53,711 nt of DNA from Pseudomonas fluorescens (GCF_002022275.1 NZ_MSDF01000002.1:1-53711); one strand, 5' to 3'; positions 33,843 to 43,280 are shown, numbered from the stretch's first letter. Notes: generated by a model not told the origin, from the sequence alone. Program-made: numbers and translations.

Positions 33843-34877
33843 GTGAAAAACGCCCTCACCGCCCTGCTTCTGCTGTGCCTGGCTAGCCCTTCACTCGCGG
33901 AAGATAGCCCCGTCGGTTTTCGCACCGCCACCCTTCACGATGCACAAAACAACAACCCACTCGAACTGGTGGTTTGGTACCCCGCCACAACCGCCGCCAA
34001 ACCTGAGCTGATCGCTGACACCGTGGTCTTCGTCGGTGCTCTCGGCGTGCCCGACGCACCGCCCGTTGCGGGCGCGCACCCGTTGGTCGTGCTCTCTCAC
34101 GGTTACGGCGGCAATTGGGGTAAACAGGTGTGGCTCGCCAGTGCCCTGGCGCACAAGGGCTATATCGTGGCGGCGGTCAACCACCCGGGCACCACCACCA
34201 AAGACCGCAACCCGCAAGCCGCCGCCCAAGTATGGAAACGCCCTGCTGATTTGAGCCGCGCGATCGACGCCGTGCTGGCGCAGCCGAAGCAGTTTGGCGC
34301 GGTCGCGAAAGACCGGATTGCCGTCATCGGCCATTCCCTCGGCGGCTGGACCGCGCTGGAAATCGCCGGCGCCCGCTTCGACCCCGACCTGTTCAGCCAG
34401 GACTGCAACGTGCATCCGAAGTTGGGCGGTTGCATCGCCTACCATGAGATGAAACCTGCTGCTACGCCTGCGCTGAAGGCCCATCTGGCTGCGGACTTGA
34501 GCGACAAACGCGTCACCGCCATTGTGTCACTGGACCTGGGCCTGTCACGTGGTTTCACCGACGCCAGCCTGGCCAAACTGCCGGTGCCGGCGCTGATCAT
34601 TGCCGGCGGCGCGCCCTCGGAGGATATGCCTGCCGAACTGGAATCCGCCGACCTGGCCAAACGGCTGCCCAAAGCCTCGACGAGCTACGTGGCTATCGGC
34701 GACGCCAACCACTTCAGCTTTATGTCGATATGCAAGCCGGGGGCGATTGCGTTGATTGAAGAGGGCTCGCCGGGGGACGGCATGATTTGCCGCGATGGCG
34801 AAGGCGCTCGGCCACGGGCGGAGATTCAGCAACAGGTGATCGGGCTGATCACAGCGTTTTTGGCGCAGGCCAAGTGA
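33843..34877 (+). CDS. Secreted alpha/beta hydrolase (dienelactone/PAF-acetylhydrolase-like)
   Basis: A 344-residue esterase-type protein with a Sec signal (MKNALTALLLLCLASPSLA/EDS). The segment VVWYPATTAAKPE and LVVLSHGYGGN (oxyanion side) precede the nucleophile elbow GHSLGG (Ser near residue 163), as in platelet-activating-factor acetylhydrolase and chlorophyllase-like bacterial proteins. A late aspartate (GGAPSEDMP region) and DANHFSF with the catalytic His complete the triad. Cysteines in DCNVHPKLGGC and MSICKP/GMICRD may form disulfides outside the cytoplasm. The GTG start has AAGGA 10 nt upstream. Substrate unknown; the TetR gene upstream may control it. Confidence 0.83.
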   Translation: MKNALTALLLLCLASPSLAEDSPVGFRTATLHDAQNNNPLELVVWYPATTAAKPELIADTVVFVGALGVPDAPPVAGAHPLVVLSHGYGGNWGKQVWLASALAHKGYIVAAVNHPGTTTKDRNPQAAAQVWKRPADLSRAIDAVLAQPKQFGAVAKDRIAVIGHSLGGWTALEIAGARFDPDLFSQDCNVHPKLGGCIAYHEMKPAATPALKAHLAADLSDKRVTAIVSLDLGLSRGFTDASLAKLPVPALIIAGGAPSEDMPAELESADLAKRLPKASTSYVAIGDANHFSFMSICKPGAIALIEEGSPGDGMICRDGEGARPRAEIQQQVIGLITAFLAQAK

Positions 34878-34891
34878 CCGGTCTCTCTTAG

Positions 34892-35690
34892 GATCAAATG
34901 TGGGAGCTGGCTTGCCTGCGAAAGCGGCGGCACTGCCAAAACAGATGCCGCCTGCCCCACCGCCTTCGCAGCCTCGCTAAAGCTCGACAGCTCCCACAGG
35001 GGATTTGCGGGCTTTGAAAAAAATTTGCCAGCAGGGCCATCGCGCCAAACACTCCCTCGCCAGCAATGAAGATCAAATGTGGGAGCTGGCTTGCCTGCGA
35101 AGGAGGCGGCACTGCTGAAACAGATGTCGCCTGACACACCGCCTTCGCAGCCTCGCTAAAGCTCGACAGCTCCCACAGGGGATTTGCGGGCTTTGGAAAA
35201 CATCAGCCAGCAGGGCCATCGCGCCAATCACTCCCCCCACCAGCAATGAAGATCAAATGTGGGAGCTGGCTTGCCTGCGAAGGCGGCGGCACTGCCGAGA
35301 CAGATGTCGCCTGCCCCACCGCCTTCGCAGCCTCGCTAAAGCTCGACAGCTCCCACAGGGGACTTGCGGGCTTTGGAAAAAATCAGCCCGCAGGGCCATT
35401 TCCCCGCCAAAGATGAAGATCAAATGTGGGAGCTGGCTTGCCTGCGAAGACGGCGGCACTGCCAAAACAGATGTCGCCTGCCCCACCGCCTTCGCAGCCT
35501 CGCTAAAGCTCGACAGCTTCCACAGGGGATTTGCGGGCTTTGAAAAAAATTTGCCAGCAGGACCATTCCCCCGCCAACGACGAAGATCAAATGTGGGAGC
35601 TGGCTTGCCTGCGAAGGCGGCGGCACTGCCAAAACAGATGTCGCCTGACCCACCGCCTTCACAACCTCGCTAAAGCTCAACAGCCCTGCT
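34892..35690. repeat. Tandem array of REP doublets, about 4.6 units
   Basis: Units begin at 34892, 35071, 35251, 35418 and 35585, with periods of 179, 180, 167 and 167 bp. Each starts GATCAAATGTGGGAGCTGGC, continues with a GGCGGCACTGCC centre, and ends in an arm that differs from the first arm by the extra GCCTCGCTAAAGCTCGACAG, then CTCCCACAGGGG and a spacer with TTTGCGGGCTTTG. The last copy stops early inside its second arm. The array separates two convergent operons and contains no gene. Confidence 0.92.
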
Positions 35691-35702
35691 GACTCATCCG
35701 TA

Positions 35703-37151
35703 TCATTGATACTCTGCGCTATCAGCCAAGGCAGACGTGGCGAGCTGTTTGGCAGCGGTCCAGTCGAACTCACTGTGCACGCGTGAGAGCGCGACAAAAT
35801 GCGGCCCGGAATAGAACATTTCGTATTGCAGGTGACGCGAGCCAAATTCCGAGCCGATGGCATCCCACGCCAACTTCATGATCTGCACCCGTTCGATTGG
35901 CGAGGCGACGGTCGAGTACTGCGTTTGTTCGATCAGCGCGCGCGTTTGCGGGTTGTACAGGTCGTCGACGCTGGAAGGCAGCATGATCACCCCGCCGCCG
36001 GCGAGCTTGCGAATGGACTCAATGAATTTGGGGTAGACCGTTTGCGCCACCGCCTGGCACATGTAGAGGTGGGCTTTGTCGGGGAGCACGTAGTCACCGT
36101 GGGTCACCGGGCAATGAATCAGCCCTTTGAACAGCCCCTCAATCATCAGTGTGTTGCAGGCCATCTCGCCCAGAATCTCACGCACTGCGGGGATGTCGCT
36201 GACGCCCGTAATCTCTGTCATCCGTTGCGCCAGGCCAGTCAGAAAATGCAGTTTTGCAGTCAGCCTGGCCAGGCTTTGGGTGTCCATGAGCACTTCCGCG
36301 CCCGTGCTGTGAAACTGCCGGCGGCACATGCCTGTGTCGCCGTAGACAAACAGCCTTTCCCACGGCACCAGGACATTGTCGAAGTAGATCAGCGCGTCGT
36401 TTTCATCGAAGCGGCTGCTGAGCGGGTGATCAAAGGTGTTCTTGCCTTCTGCATAGGAAGCACGGGAGAGAATCTTGATCCCGGGTGTATTCAAAGGCAG
36501 CGCAAACGACAGCGCATAGCGGTCATCAACTCCAGGCTTGAGAGGGTTTTGAACCCCGACCAGAATCTCGTCGGCAAGCACCGCGGCAGTCCCCAGCATC
36601 TTGGCACCCTTGACGATGACACCGGCGTCCGTCTCCTTGACCACGCCCAGGGTGTGGTACAGGTTGCGATCATGCTCGCCCGGGCTGCGCGACCGGTCCC
36701 CTTGTGGGTTCACAATCGTGTAGGTGAGGTAAAGGTCGCGATCCCGGGCATAGTTGAAGTACGACTGGAGTGCGGCTGCACGGTCGGGTGAGTGGTCCGC
36801 GAAAACGGGCAGGTGCGTCATCATTCCGGTCAGCGCGGACGACACGTGATCGGGGCTGCGGCCCAGCCACCCCATGCTCTGACGCGCCCAGGACAAGGAC
36901 GCGTGGGCACGGCTTATCAGCTGGTCAGGACGCTGTGGAAGCTCCCATGCCTTGCTGACCCGCAGCCCGCTGTCGGTCTCGAAGGTCATCTCCTCCAGAT
37001 GGCTCGCCTGGTAGTCATAGAGTTTCGCCACTGAAGCGACAGCCCCAGAGAACGCTGGATGCTCGCTGTGACGGGTGATGCATTCGCCATTGATGAACAC
37101 TTCACGACCATCGTTGATTGCATTCAAATACTGCTGTGCGGTTCGGGACAT
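35703..37151 (-). CDS. HpaB-like FADH2-dependent phenol monooxygenase
   Basis: A 482-residue protein of the 4-hydroxyphenylacetate 3-hydroxylase family (oxygenase part of two-component systems that also includes chlorophenol monooxygenases). Clear segments: INGECITRHSEHPAFSG, DHSPDRAAALQSYFNYARDRDLYLTY (core LQSYFNYARDRDLYLTYTI), DRNLYHTLGVVKETDAGVIVKGAKMLGTAA and WERLFVYGDTGMCRRQF. The ATG at 37151 has AAGGAG 5 nt upstream. It is the last gene of the exporter-DUF6875-lyase-monooxygenase series and starts 26 nt after its neighbour's stop codon. The reductase partner (HpaC-like) is not in the window. It probably hydroxylates a phenolic or indolic compound, by inference. Confidence 0.87.
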   Translation of the reverse strand: MSRTAQQYLNAINDGREVFINGECITRHSEHPAFSGAVASVAKLYDYQASHLEEMTFETDSGLRVSKAWELPQRPDQLISRAHASLSWARQSMGWLGRSPDHVSSALTGMMTHLPVFADHSPDRAAALQSYFNYARDRDLYLTYTIVNPQGDRSRSPGEHDRNLYHTLGVVKETDAGVIVKGAKMLGTAAVLADEILVGVQNPLKPGVDDRYALSFALPLNTPGIKILSRASYAEGKNTFDHPLSSRFDENDALIYFDNVLVPWERLFVYGDTGMCRRQFHSTGAEVLMDTQSLARLTAKLHFLTGLAQRMTEITGVSDIPAVREILGEMACNTLMIEGLFKGLIHCPVTHGDYVLPDKAHLYMCQAVAQTVYPKFIESIRKLAGGGVIMLPSSVDDLYNPQTRALIEQTQYSTVASPIERVQIMKLAWDAIGSEFGSRHLQYEMFYSGPHFVALSRVHSEFDWTAAKQLATSALADSAEYQ

Positions 37152-37177
37152 TGCCGCTCCTTGCGTGCGGGTAGGGT

Positions 37178-38428
37178 TCATAGCTGAAGAAAGTCCAGGG
37201 GGAGCCCTAGCTCGGCTCTGGCCACATAGGTTGAAAAGGTCTCCCACTGCGCGCCGACGTGACCGCGGTACATGGCCGCGTCGCTGAAGTAACGCAACAG
37301 CCTGGCATCACTGCGTGCCTGGGAGGTGCCGGCGGTGCGGAACAGCAGTTCGATGGCTTCACAGGCTTGCCTGCCGGCCTGCTGCAAGGCGCCCCAGGCC
37401 CTGACGTTCTGCTCGACCGAAATCGGCTCACGGGTGTGGCTCCAGCGACGCGCGAGGCGGCTATGGTTGTCGCAGATTTGAAGCAGGGTCGCTTCTGCCG
37501 CATCGGTCAACGTCAGCGCCTGACCGTAAGCGCGCTGGTAGTTGGGGTCTTCAGCCCGTTTGCGGTTCGGCGCAAACGGCAGAGGGAGTTTCAGGATCAG
37601 TTCGCGGTACTCGTCCAGCGCCGCCCGGGCCGCCCCGATGATCGGCGCCAACAGGTTGGCGTGGTAAGGCAGCATGAGGTAGCCCAGGTACAGCGGGTTA
37701 CCGTGGAGCCTCGTACCGTGGGTGCCCTGCGAGACATCCTGATTGGCAAAGAAGGCTGAAAAGGGCGTCACCCAGCGTTCCGGAACGAAGGCCTCATCGA
37801 CACAAATGCTGTTGGAACCACTGGCGCGCATCCCCAGCACTTTATCGCCGCCCCAGTCATCGAGCAGGGTGTAGTCGGCGCGCGGAATCAGGCAGTTCAA
37901 AGGCGGCGCGTCGGGCCCGGCGTCGGCGTCGCGTACGGTCACGATGACATGCGTGGAGTAAGTGACCCCGGTGCAGTAATTGAACGTGCCGCTGACGCGG
38001 TAACCCCCCTCTACCCGCTGGCACCGTCCTCCGGGAAACGCCCGGTGCGGGGCCACGAAATGGCCGTCGGCACCGAACACTTCATCCTGCACATCCTTGG
38101 GCCAGTGGGCCGCGAAGGTCAGGCTGTGAGCGGCGCCCAGGGTGAGGTTCCACCCCAGTGCAGGATGACCACGGGAGATTTCAATCATGACTCGGTAAAA
38201 GTCAGCCAGGGACATCTCATGCCCTGCGTACCGTTTGGGCTGCAGCAGACGATAGAAACCATGGTCCTTGAACCAGGCGTGCATGGCCGGGCTGTAAGTA
38301 CCGAGTGCGTCGCTCAGCTCTTGTTCAGCGCGCAGCTTGTGGCGAACGTCTCGCGCCAGTTCGAGATACTCATCGACCGTACGTTCTGCGTCCTGCACAG
38401 CCGTCATGTGGGTGTTCAATTGGCCCAT
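37178..38428 (-). CDS. Group D flavin monooxygenase (acyl-CoA dehydrogenase fold)
   Basis: A 416-residue protein with an acyl-CoA dehydrogenase architecture and the motifs of HsaA/HpaH-C2/indole-monooxygenase-type oxygenases, not dehydrogenases. AWFKDHGFYRLLQPKRYAGHEMSLADFYRVM (core GFYRLLQPKRYAGHEMSL) is the N-domain, and PPLNCLIPRADYTLLDDWGGDKVLGMRASGSNS (core DDWGGDKVLGMRASGS) the barrel. It ends VGAQWETFSTYVARAELG, with the arginine-rich flavin helix before it. It needs reduced flavin from a reductase that is not encoded nearby. It lies 27 nt downstream of the lyase gene and 26 nt before the HpaB-like gene. Indole oxygenases such as IifC share this family, which fits the lyase, but the substrate is unproved. 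Confidence 0.83.
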   Translation of the reverse strand: MGQLNTHMTAVQDAERTVDEYLELARDVRHKLRAEQELSDALGTYSPAMHAWFKDHGFYRLLQPKRYAGHEMSLADFYRVMIEISRGHPALGWNLTLGAAHSLTFAAHWPKDVQDEVFGADGHFVAPHRAFPGGRCQRVEGGYRVSGTFNYCTGVTYSTHVIVTVRDADAGPDAPPLNCLIPRADYTLLDDWGGDKVLGMRASGSNSICVDEAFVPERWVTPFSAFFANQDVSQGTHGTRLHGNPLYLGYLMLPYHANLLAPIIGAARAALDEYRELILKLPLPFAPNRKRAEDPNYQRAYGQALTLTDAAEATLLQICDNHSRLARRWSHTREPISVEQNVRAWGALQQAGRQACEAIELLFRTAGTSQARSDARLLRYFSDAAMYRGHVGAQWETFSTYVARAELGLPLDFLQL

Positions 38429-38455
38429 GGGAAATCTTCCTGACGTTAGGGGGGG

Positions 38456-39853
38456 TCAAATTTCTTTGAATCGCGCCGTGAACTGACGCAAAACAGGCGG
38501 CTCGTACTCGAAATCGAGCGGTCGCAGCGTGGACGCGCGGTTCACGACTTCAATCAGCGAGTCGGCGACAAAATCCATGTGGTTGTCGGTGTAGGTTCGG
38601 CGCGGGATGGTCAGGCGCATCAATTCAAACAGTGCGGGTTCCTGTTCGCGCGTCACGGGGTGGCGACCCATCATCAGCGACCCAATTTCCGTGGCGCGCA
38701 CACCGCTCTCCAGGTAGAGCGCATTGACCAGCACCTGTGCAGGAAAGTGGTGGCCTGCAATGTCCGGACGAATTTTGCCGGCGTCGACAAATACCGCGTG
38801 GCCACCGACCGGTGTCTGGATCGGAATACCGGCTGCCGCCAGGCGATCTGCCAGGTACGTGACCTGGCTGATCCGGCTGGCCAGGTGGTGTTCATCACAG
38901 GCTTCATCAAGCCCGACGGCCATGGCTTCGAGGTCCCGGCCCGCCAGGCCGCCGTAGGTGATAAACCCTTCCATCGGCACGCAACGCAGTTGAGCGGCCT
39001 GGAACAACGCCTGATCGCTTCGGAAGCAGCACAAGCCACCGATGTTGACCATCGCGTCCTTTTTCGCGCTCATTGTGAAAATGTCGGCGTAATCAAACAT
39101 CTCGCGAACAATCGCCGAAATGCTCTTGTCGCGGTACTTCGCATCCCGTTGTTTGATGAAGTAGGCATTTTCCGAAAAGCGGGCCGCGTCGATCACCACC
39201 GGAATACCGTGCTGGCGCGCCATGGATGCGGCATCGCGGATATTGTCCATCGCCACCGGCTGGCCACCCACGCTGTTGCAGGTAATGGTGATGACAACCG
39301 CCGCGATCTGCTGCGCGCCGGTCAATTCGATCTCTGAGGCCAGTGCCTCGAGGTCGAAATTGCCCTTCCAGTCGTCGTGCACGGCGGTATTCAGGGCCGC
39401 CGGGCAAATCAGGTTTTTAACGCTTGCCCCGGCGATTTCGACGTGAGCCTTGGTGGTATCGAAGTGATGGTTGGAGATGAAGATGGGCGCCGTCGCGCCG
39501 CGTTTTTTGGCGCGTTCGACCAGGCAAGGGAACAGAATCTGCTCGGCGCCCCGCCCCTGGTGAACAGGAATCGTGTAGGGGTAGCCGAACAGCCGCTCAA
39601 CCGTATCTCTCAACCGAAAAAAGCTTTTGCTGCCGGCATAGGATTCATCGGCACTCATCATGGCGGCCCATTGTCGGTCACTCATGGCGCCGGTACCGCT
39701 GTCGGTCAGCAGGTCGATGAAGACATCTTCCGCACGCAGCAGAAACGGGTTCAGGCCTGCCTCACGCAACGCCTGTTCCCGGTATTCGCGCGTGGTGGTC
39801 TTCAGGGGCTCTACCATTTTTATACGGAAGGGTTCTGGCATACGGACTGGCAT
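38456..39853 (-). CDS. Tryptophanase/tyrosine phenol-lyase family protein
   Basis: A 465-residue PLP beta-lyase. The N-terminus ([14 protein letters not shown] to [20 protein letters not shown]) and [12 protein letters not shown] match tryptophanase. PLP binds to Lys265 in [13 protein letters not shown]. Against E. coli tryptophanase, Asp132 equals D137 and Ile390 equals I396, while Gln457 replaces H463; tyrosine phenol-lyase has Thr, Arg and Phe at these places. So the pocket is tryptophanase-like with one important change. I use the inner ATG, preceded by GGAGGCCACAGAA. Downstream are two oxygenases; upstream an unknown protein and an exporter. Products expected are pyruvate, ammonia and indole, or a relative. 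Confidence 0.87.
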   Translation of the reverse strand: MPVRMPEPFRIKMVEPLKTTTREYREQALREAGLNPFLLRAEDVFIDLLTDSGTGAMSDRQWAAMMSADESYAGSKSFFRLRDTVERLFGYPYTIPVHQGRGAEQILFPCLVERAKKRGATAPIFISNHHFDTTKAHVEIAGASVKNLICPAALNTAVHDDWKGNFDLEALASEIELTGAQQIAAVVITITCNSVGGQPVAMDNIRDAASMARQHGIPVVIDAARFSENAYFIKQRDAKYRDKSISAIVREMFDYADIFTMSAKKDAMVNIGGLCCFRSDQALFQAAQLRCVPMEGFITYGGLAGRDLEAMAVGLDEACDEHHLASRISQVTYLADRLAAAGIPIQTPVGGHAVFVDAGKIRPDIAGHHFPAQVLVNALYLESGVRATEIGSLMMGRHPVTREQEPALFELMRLTIPRRTYTDNHMDFVADSLIEVVNRASTLRPLDFEYEPPVLRQFTARFKEI

Positions 39854-39897
39854 TTCTGTGGCCTCCAATGGCTTGGGCGAATGGTGTAGGGCTGCAA

Positions 39898-40590
39898 TCA
39901 GCTGGCGACGATTTGGCGAAGGACGGCCATGTGCTCATTGCTGAGGCTGAGGCGGTCTTCCTGGTGCAAAACGGAGTTGATACCGACCTTGGCCCGGGCA
40001 CCGTGGGTACGCAGGTAGGCTTCGACAAATTGGGGTTGGTCTGCGAGGAAGGCGATGTCCAGCTCAACCATCTCACGCACCACCAGCAGCGGAACCGGAG
40101 AGCAAAGCGGGTTGAAGGCGTCGCTTCGCAGGCCGGGCTTGGGGCACAACGAGTAAAACTCGCCGAGCATCAGGCCCGCAGACAGGAATCGCAGCTTGAG
40201 CAGAGCGTGGTAGTGATTGACTTGCTCCGGATCATCCAGCCCATGCAGGACACCCACGATGGCCTTGAACTGACTGGCGTTGCCGTCCTGGGGGGCGTTG
40301 CCCTTGAAGGCATCTATCAGCGTCAGAATGTCTTGGCAAACGGCCTCTTCGTCCCGGCCGGCGAAGTGGATGTCGACCAGCCAAAACGTCTCGCGCTTGA
40401 TCGAGGGTGGTGTCCAGGGGCACACGACCCCTGTTCGACCCAGCTCCGGATGGGGGTTGCACAGATAGGACTGGCACCATCGGGCGATTTCAACCATTTG
40501 CTCCGAGCAGCCTTCTGAGGCTCCCTCCAGGGCACGGGAGATCGGGACCAGTTTGAGCTGGCCAGCAGAGTGTGTGTCACGTTCCATCAT
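39898..40590 (-). CDS. DUF6875-like protein of unknown function
   Basis: A 230-residue soluble protein. The segment [19 protein letters not shown] near residue 46, followed by [10 protein letters not shown], resembles what I remember as the DUF6875 domain. The C-terminal half has [41 protein letters not shown] (core [20 protein letters not shown]) and then a helical tail. Several conserved-looking cysteines and a Pro-rich loop hint at a binding or catalytic site, but no function can be assigned. It has AAGGAAG before tandem ATGs and lies between the lyase gene and the exporter gene, with 44 and 38 bp gaps, so it is almost certainly part of the same pathway. Confidence 0.72.
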   Translation of the reverse strand: MMERDTHSAGQLKLVPISRALEGASEGCSEQMVEIARWCQSYLCNPHPELGRTGVVCPWTPPSIKRETFWLVDIHFAGRDEEAVCQDILTLIDAFKGNAPQDGNASQFKAIVGVLHGLDDPEQVNHYHALLKLRFLSAGLMLGEFYSLCPKPGLRSDAFNPLCSPVPLLVVREMVELDIAFLADQPQFVEAYLRTHGARAKVGINSVLHQEDRLSLSNEHMAVLRQIVAS

Positions 40591-40628
40591 GACTTCCTTA
40601 TAGGGCGATTGATCTGGCGAAGGGCGCT

Positions 40629-42152
40629 CTACCGACCCGTGCGAGGCTCGGCAGTTGTGGCGCGCGTGATAGAGAGCTCGCGGAGCGCCCAGCGACTGAT
40701 CAATGCGGCTGCCAGTGTCAGCGCCGCCAGGCCGTAGGTCAGGGTTTTGAACGCCTCGCTATACGTGTCCATAAGCGCTTCGCGGGTCATCGGATGGGCA
40801 CCCGCCTGCGCGGCATCCAGCGTCCCGGTCGCAAGCTCGGCGGCCACAGCGGCAGCGGCGTGACCGGCCAGGTCGCCTTGAAGCTGGCCCTGAAGCAAGC
40901 TGTTCAGCACGGCCAGGGCTGCAGCGACGCAGATGGCTTCCCCGCAGGCACGCATGGTGGTGAAAATGCCGGTAGCCATGCCTGCGCGTTCCACCGAGAC
41001 GACCTTGATCGAGAGGTCGTCCATCAGGCCCCACGGGATCGCAGAGCCCACACCAATCAGCAACATCGGCAAGCCAAGGGCGACCCAGCTGGCGCCGACG
41101 TCAACACCCGCCAGCCAGATGAGACCGATGCCGGCCATCATCAGGCCGACAAAGCACAGGTTGGCTGCGGCGATGTAGCGAGCCATCAGTGAGGAGAGGA
41201 ACGGCACAATGAGCATGGGCACGGAGAGCGCCATCATCAGCAGCCCGGCACGCCCGGTGCTCAGTTCCTCTACGCTGACAAAGCGCAGTGGCAGGAGAAT
41301 CAGCAGGACGATGAAACTGAGCGCGGTCGCGATCGGCAGTAACTGCACCCCCACAAACCGGCTGTCTGCGAACAGCGAGAGGTCGAGCATGGGGCGCAAT
41401 TGGCGCCGCTCTACCCGGATGAACAGCGCCAGTAAAAAGACGGCCGCCGCCAGCAGGGCGAGGACCGTGAAGCTTTTCAAGCCATGCTCGGGAATTTGCA
41501 TGATCGCGAATGTCAGCGTCACCAGCATCGCACTGAAGGTCAGGACGCCTGCCCAATCCAGGTGACGCGCATCCGGGTCAGAGGTCTCGCGCATCCGGGG
41601 GGCAGCCAATAGCCAAGCCAGACCACCGAAGACCGCGCCCAGCAGGAACACGGCTCGCCAGTTGAAGAACTCCACCATCACACCGGAAATGACGGGGCCA
41701 AATGCCAGGCCGAGGCCGAACGCCGTCCCCAGTAAACCGAACGCCTTGGTTCTCGCGTGCCCCTCGTATTCCTGTGCGAGGGTGGAGGAACCTCCGGCCA
41801 TGGTCAGCGCGGCCGAGACCCCCTGCAGCCCTCTCATCAGGTCCAGAAACACGACGTCCTGCGCGCAGCTCACAATGACGGACAGGATGGTGAAGCTGCC
41901 AATCCCCCAGCAAAACATTTTCTTGCGGCCATACAGGTCCGCGAGGGTACCGGCGGCCATGATGGCGCTGCCAAAGCTCAGTGCAAAGGCGTTCACAACC
42001 CAGGAAAGTGCGACAGGGCTGCCCCCAAGATCAGCGCCAATGGCGGCTAAAGCCATCGCAGGCCCCGTGTACTCGAGCGGCAAAATCAAGCCTGCGGTAC
42101 ACACCGCAAGTAAGACCAATGCGCGCCGTGTGGAGTCTTGCTGCGCTTCCAT
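40629..42152 (-). CDS. MFS exporter, DHA2 (14-TMS) family
   Basis: A 507-residue transporter with about 14 hydrophobic segments. The first loop carries NAFALSFGSAIMAAGTLADLYGRKKMFCWG, whose core LADLYGRKKMF is motif A. Motif C-like GLAFGPVISGVMVEFFNWRAVFLLG (core GLAFGPVISGVMVEFFNW) is that of drug:H+ antiporters, so export is expected. The ATG at 42152 has GAGGAAGT upstream; the frame extends 27 codons more. It is first in the minus-strand cluster and divergent from a LysR gene across 101 bp. It may export the cluster product or protect against toxic intermediates such as indole or phenols. An importer role is less likely. Confidence 0.87.
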   Translation of the reverse strand: MEAQQDSTRRALVLLAVCTAGLILPLEYTGPAMALAAIGADLGGSPVALSWVVNAFALSFGSAIMAAGTLADLYGRKKMFCWGIGSFTILSVIVSCAQDVVFLDLMRGLQGVSAALTMAGGSSTLAQEYEGHARTKAFGLLGTAFGLGLAFGPVISGVMVEFFNWRAVFLLGAVFGGLAWLLAAPRMRETSDPDARHLDWAGVLTFSAMLVTLTFAIMQIPEHGLKSFTVLALLAAAVFLLALFIRVERRQLRPMLDLSLFADSRFVGVQLLPIATALSFIVLLILLPLRFVSVEELSTGRAGLLMMALSVPMLIVPFLSSLMARYIAAANLCFVGLMMAGIGLIWLAGVDVGASWVALGLPMLLIGVGSAIPWGLMDDLSIKVVSVERAGMATGIFTTMRACGEAICVAAALAVLNSLLQGQLQGDLAGHAAAAVAAELATGTLDAAQAGAHPMTREALMDTYSEAFKTLTYGLAALTLAAALISRWALRELSITRATTAEPRTGR

Positions 42153-42253
42153 GCGTACTTCCTCACCATCCCTATGCTGTAGACGGGGGATAGTATTTGA
42201 GGGATAAGTGCACAGGAAGGCTACAAAAATCAAAAGAGAATTGCGGTTTCTGC

Positions 42254-43162
42254 ATGAATGATGACATTTCGCTATGGCACCTTTTCTTCCGAATAGTCGA
42301 AAGAGGTAGCATCACAAAAGCGGCTGACGACCAGGATCTGGAGCCATCGTCGGCCAGCCGAAGGATTTCCTCGCTGGAGAAACGCCTCAACGTCAGGTTG
42401 CTCAACCGAACGACGCGCCAGGTCACATTGACGGAGGCGGGATCCAGGGCCTACGAGCAGATGAGGCCATTGATTGCCGAGATGGAAGGCGTCATCGCGG
42501 ACCTCGATGGCGCCTCGCCGCTGATCGCCGGCACGATCCGGATCACGGCGCCCGTCAACTTCGGTGAAAGGCATTTGGTGTCGTGGCTCACGTCCTTTCA
42601 GAAACTGCACCCGCAAATTTTGATCGACCTGGTGCTGTCGGATTCAAGGCTCGACCTGAGAAGCGAAGCGATCGATTTGGCCCTCAGGGTCGGCGAGCTG
42701 TCGGTGTCAGACCTGGTCGCCCGAAAGATAGGCAGCATGCCCAATGTCTTGTGCGCAAGCCGTGCCTACGTCCAGGCATACGGTAAGCCGCAAAAACCCG
42801 AGGACCTGACCACGCATCGTGCGATCTTGTATTCCCTGGGGCAGGACAGGCACAGAACCCGGCTCAGGCTGAGCAAGGACGGCAAGGAAATAAGCGTGGA
42901 GCTGCACGGCGTCTTCTACCTTAATAATGTCGGTGCCATCCTCGAAGCCGTCAGGCAAGGCGCGGGGATTCATTCAGGCCCCCGCTGGTTGTTCCAGCAA
43001 GGCATCAGCTCGGGGGAACTGGTGGAGCTGTTGCCGGAATGGGGAATGTCCGGCCTGCCGGTTCACCTGGTGCGGCTGAGCAATCGATACGAAGCCAAGC
43101 GCGTCAAAGCCCTGGGCGACTGGATAGAGAAATGCTGGGCCGAGGCCGAGACCATGCGCTGA
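42254..43162 (+). CDS. LysR-family regulator, divergent from the exporter
   Basis: A 302-residue LysR protein. The HTH is SLWHLFFRIVERGSITKAADDQDLEPSSASRRISSLEKRL (core GSITKAADDQDLEPSSASR), with NVRLLNRTTRQVTLTEAG. The effector domain has AGTIRITAPVNFGERHLV and LRSEAIDLALRVGELSVSDLVARKIG. The ATG is 101 bp from the start of the divergent exporter gene, the normal arrangement for a direct regulator. The effector could be the lyase substrate or product. A second LysR gene follows after 118 bp. Confidence 0.88.
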   Translation: MNDDISLWHLFFRIVERGSITKAADDQDLEPSSASRRISSLEKRLNVRLLNRTTRQVTLTEAGSRAYEQMRPLIAEMEGVIADLDGASPLIAGTIRITAPVNFGERHLVSWLTSFQKLHPQILIDLVLSDSRLDLRSEAIDLALRVGELSVSDLVARKIGSMPNVLCASRAYVQAYGKPQKPEDLTTHRAILYSLGQDRHRTRLRLSKDGKEISVELHGVFYLNNVGAILEAVRQGAGIHSGPRWLFQQGISSGELVELLPEWGMSGLPVHLVRLSNRYEAKRVKALGDWIEKCWAEAETMR

Positions 43163-43280
43163 GAGGGGCAACACGTAGCCGCTGGCTCAAGCGTCGGAAC
43201 CGACAGAAAAATTTTGCACGCCGCGCAGCATTACCGGCAGACTGCTGGCCGTGAGATGAGTCATTCCAACGGGGAATAAA

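Noticed and set aside
34892..35690. CRISPR-like regular repeats
   Set aside because: Units are 167-180 bp and nearly identical over the whole unit, with no variable spacers and no cas genes.
34826..35863. Several open frames of 77-147 codons on both strands inside the REP array
   Set aside because: They are translations of the repeated palindromic DNA. The same peptide recurs (SQASQLPHLIF), there are no ribosome binding sites, and the frame is open on both strands.
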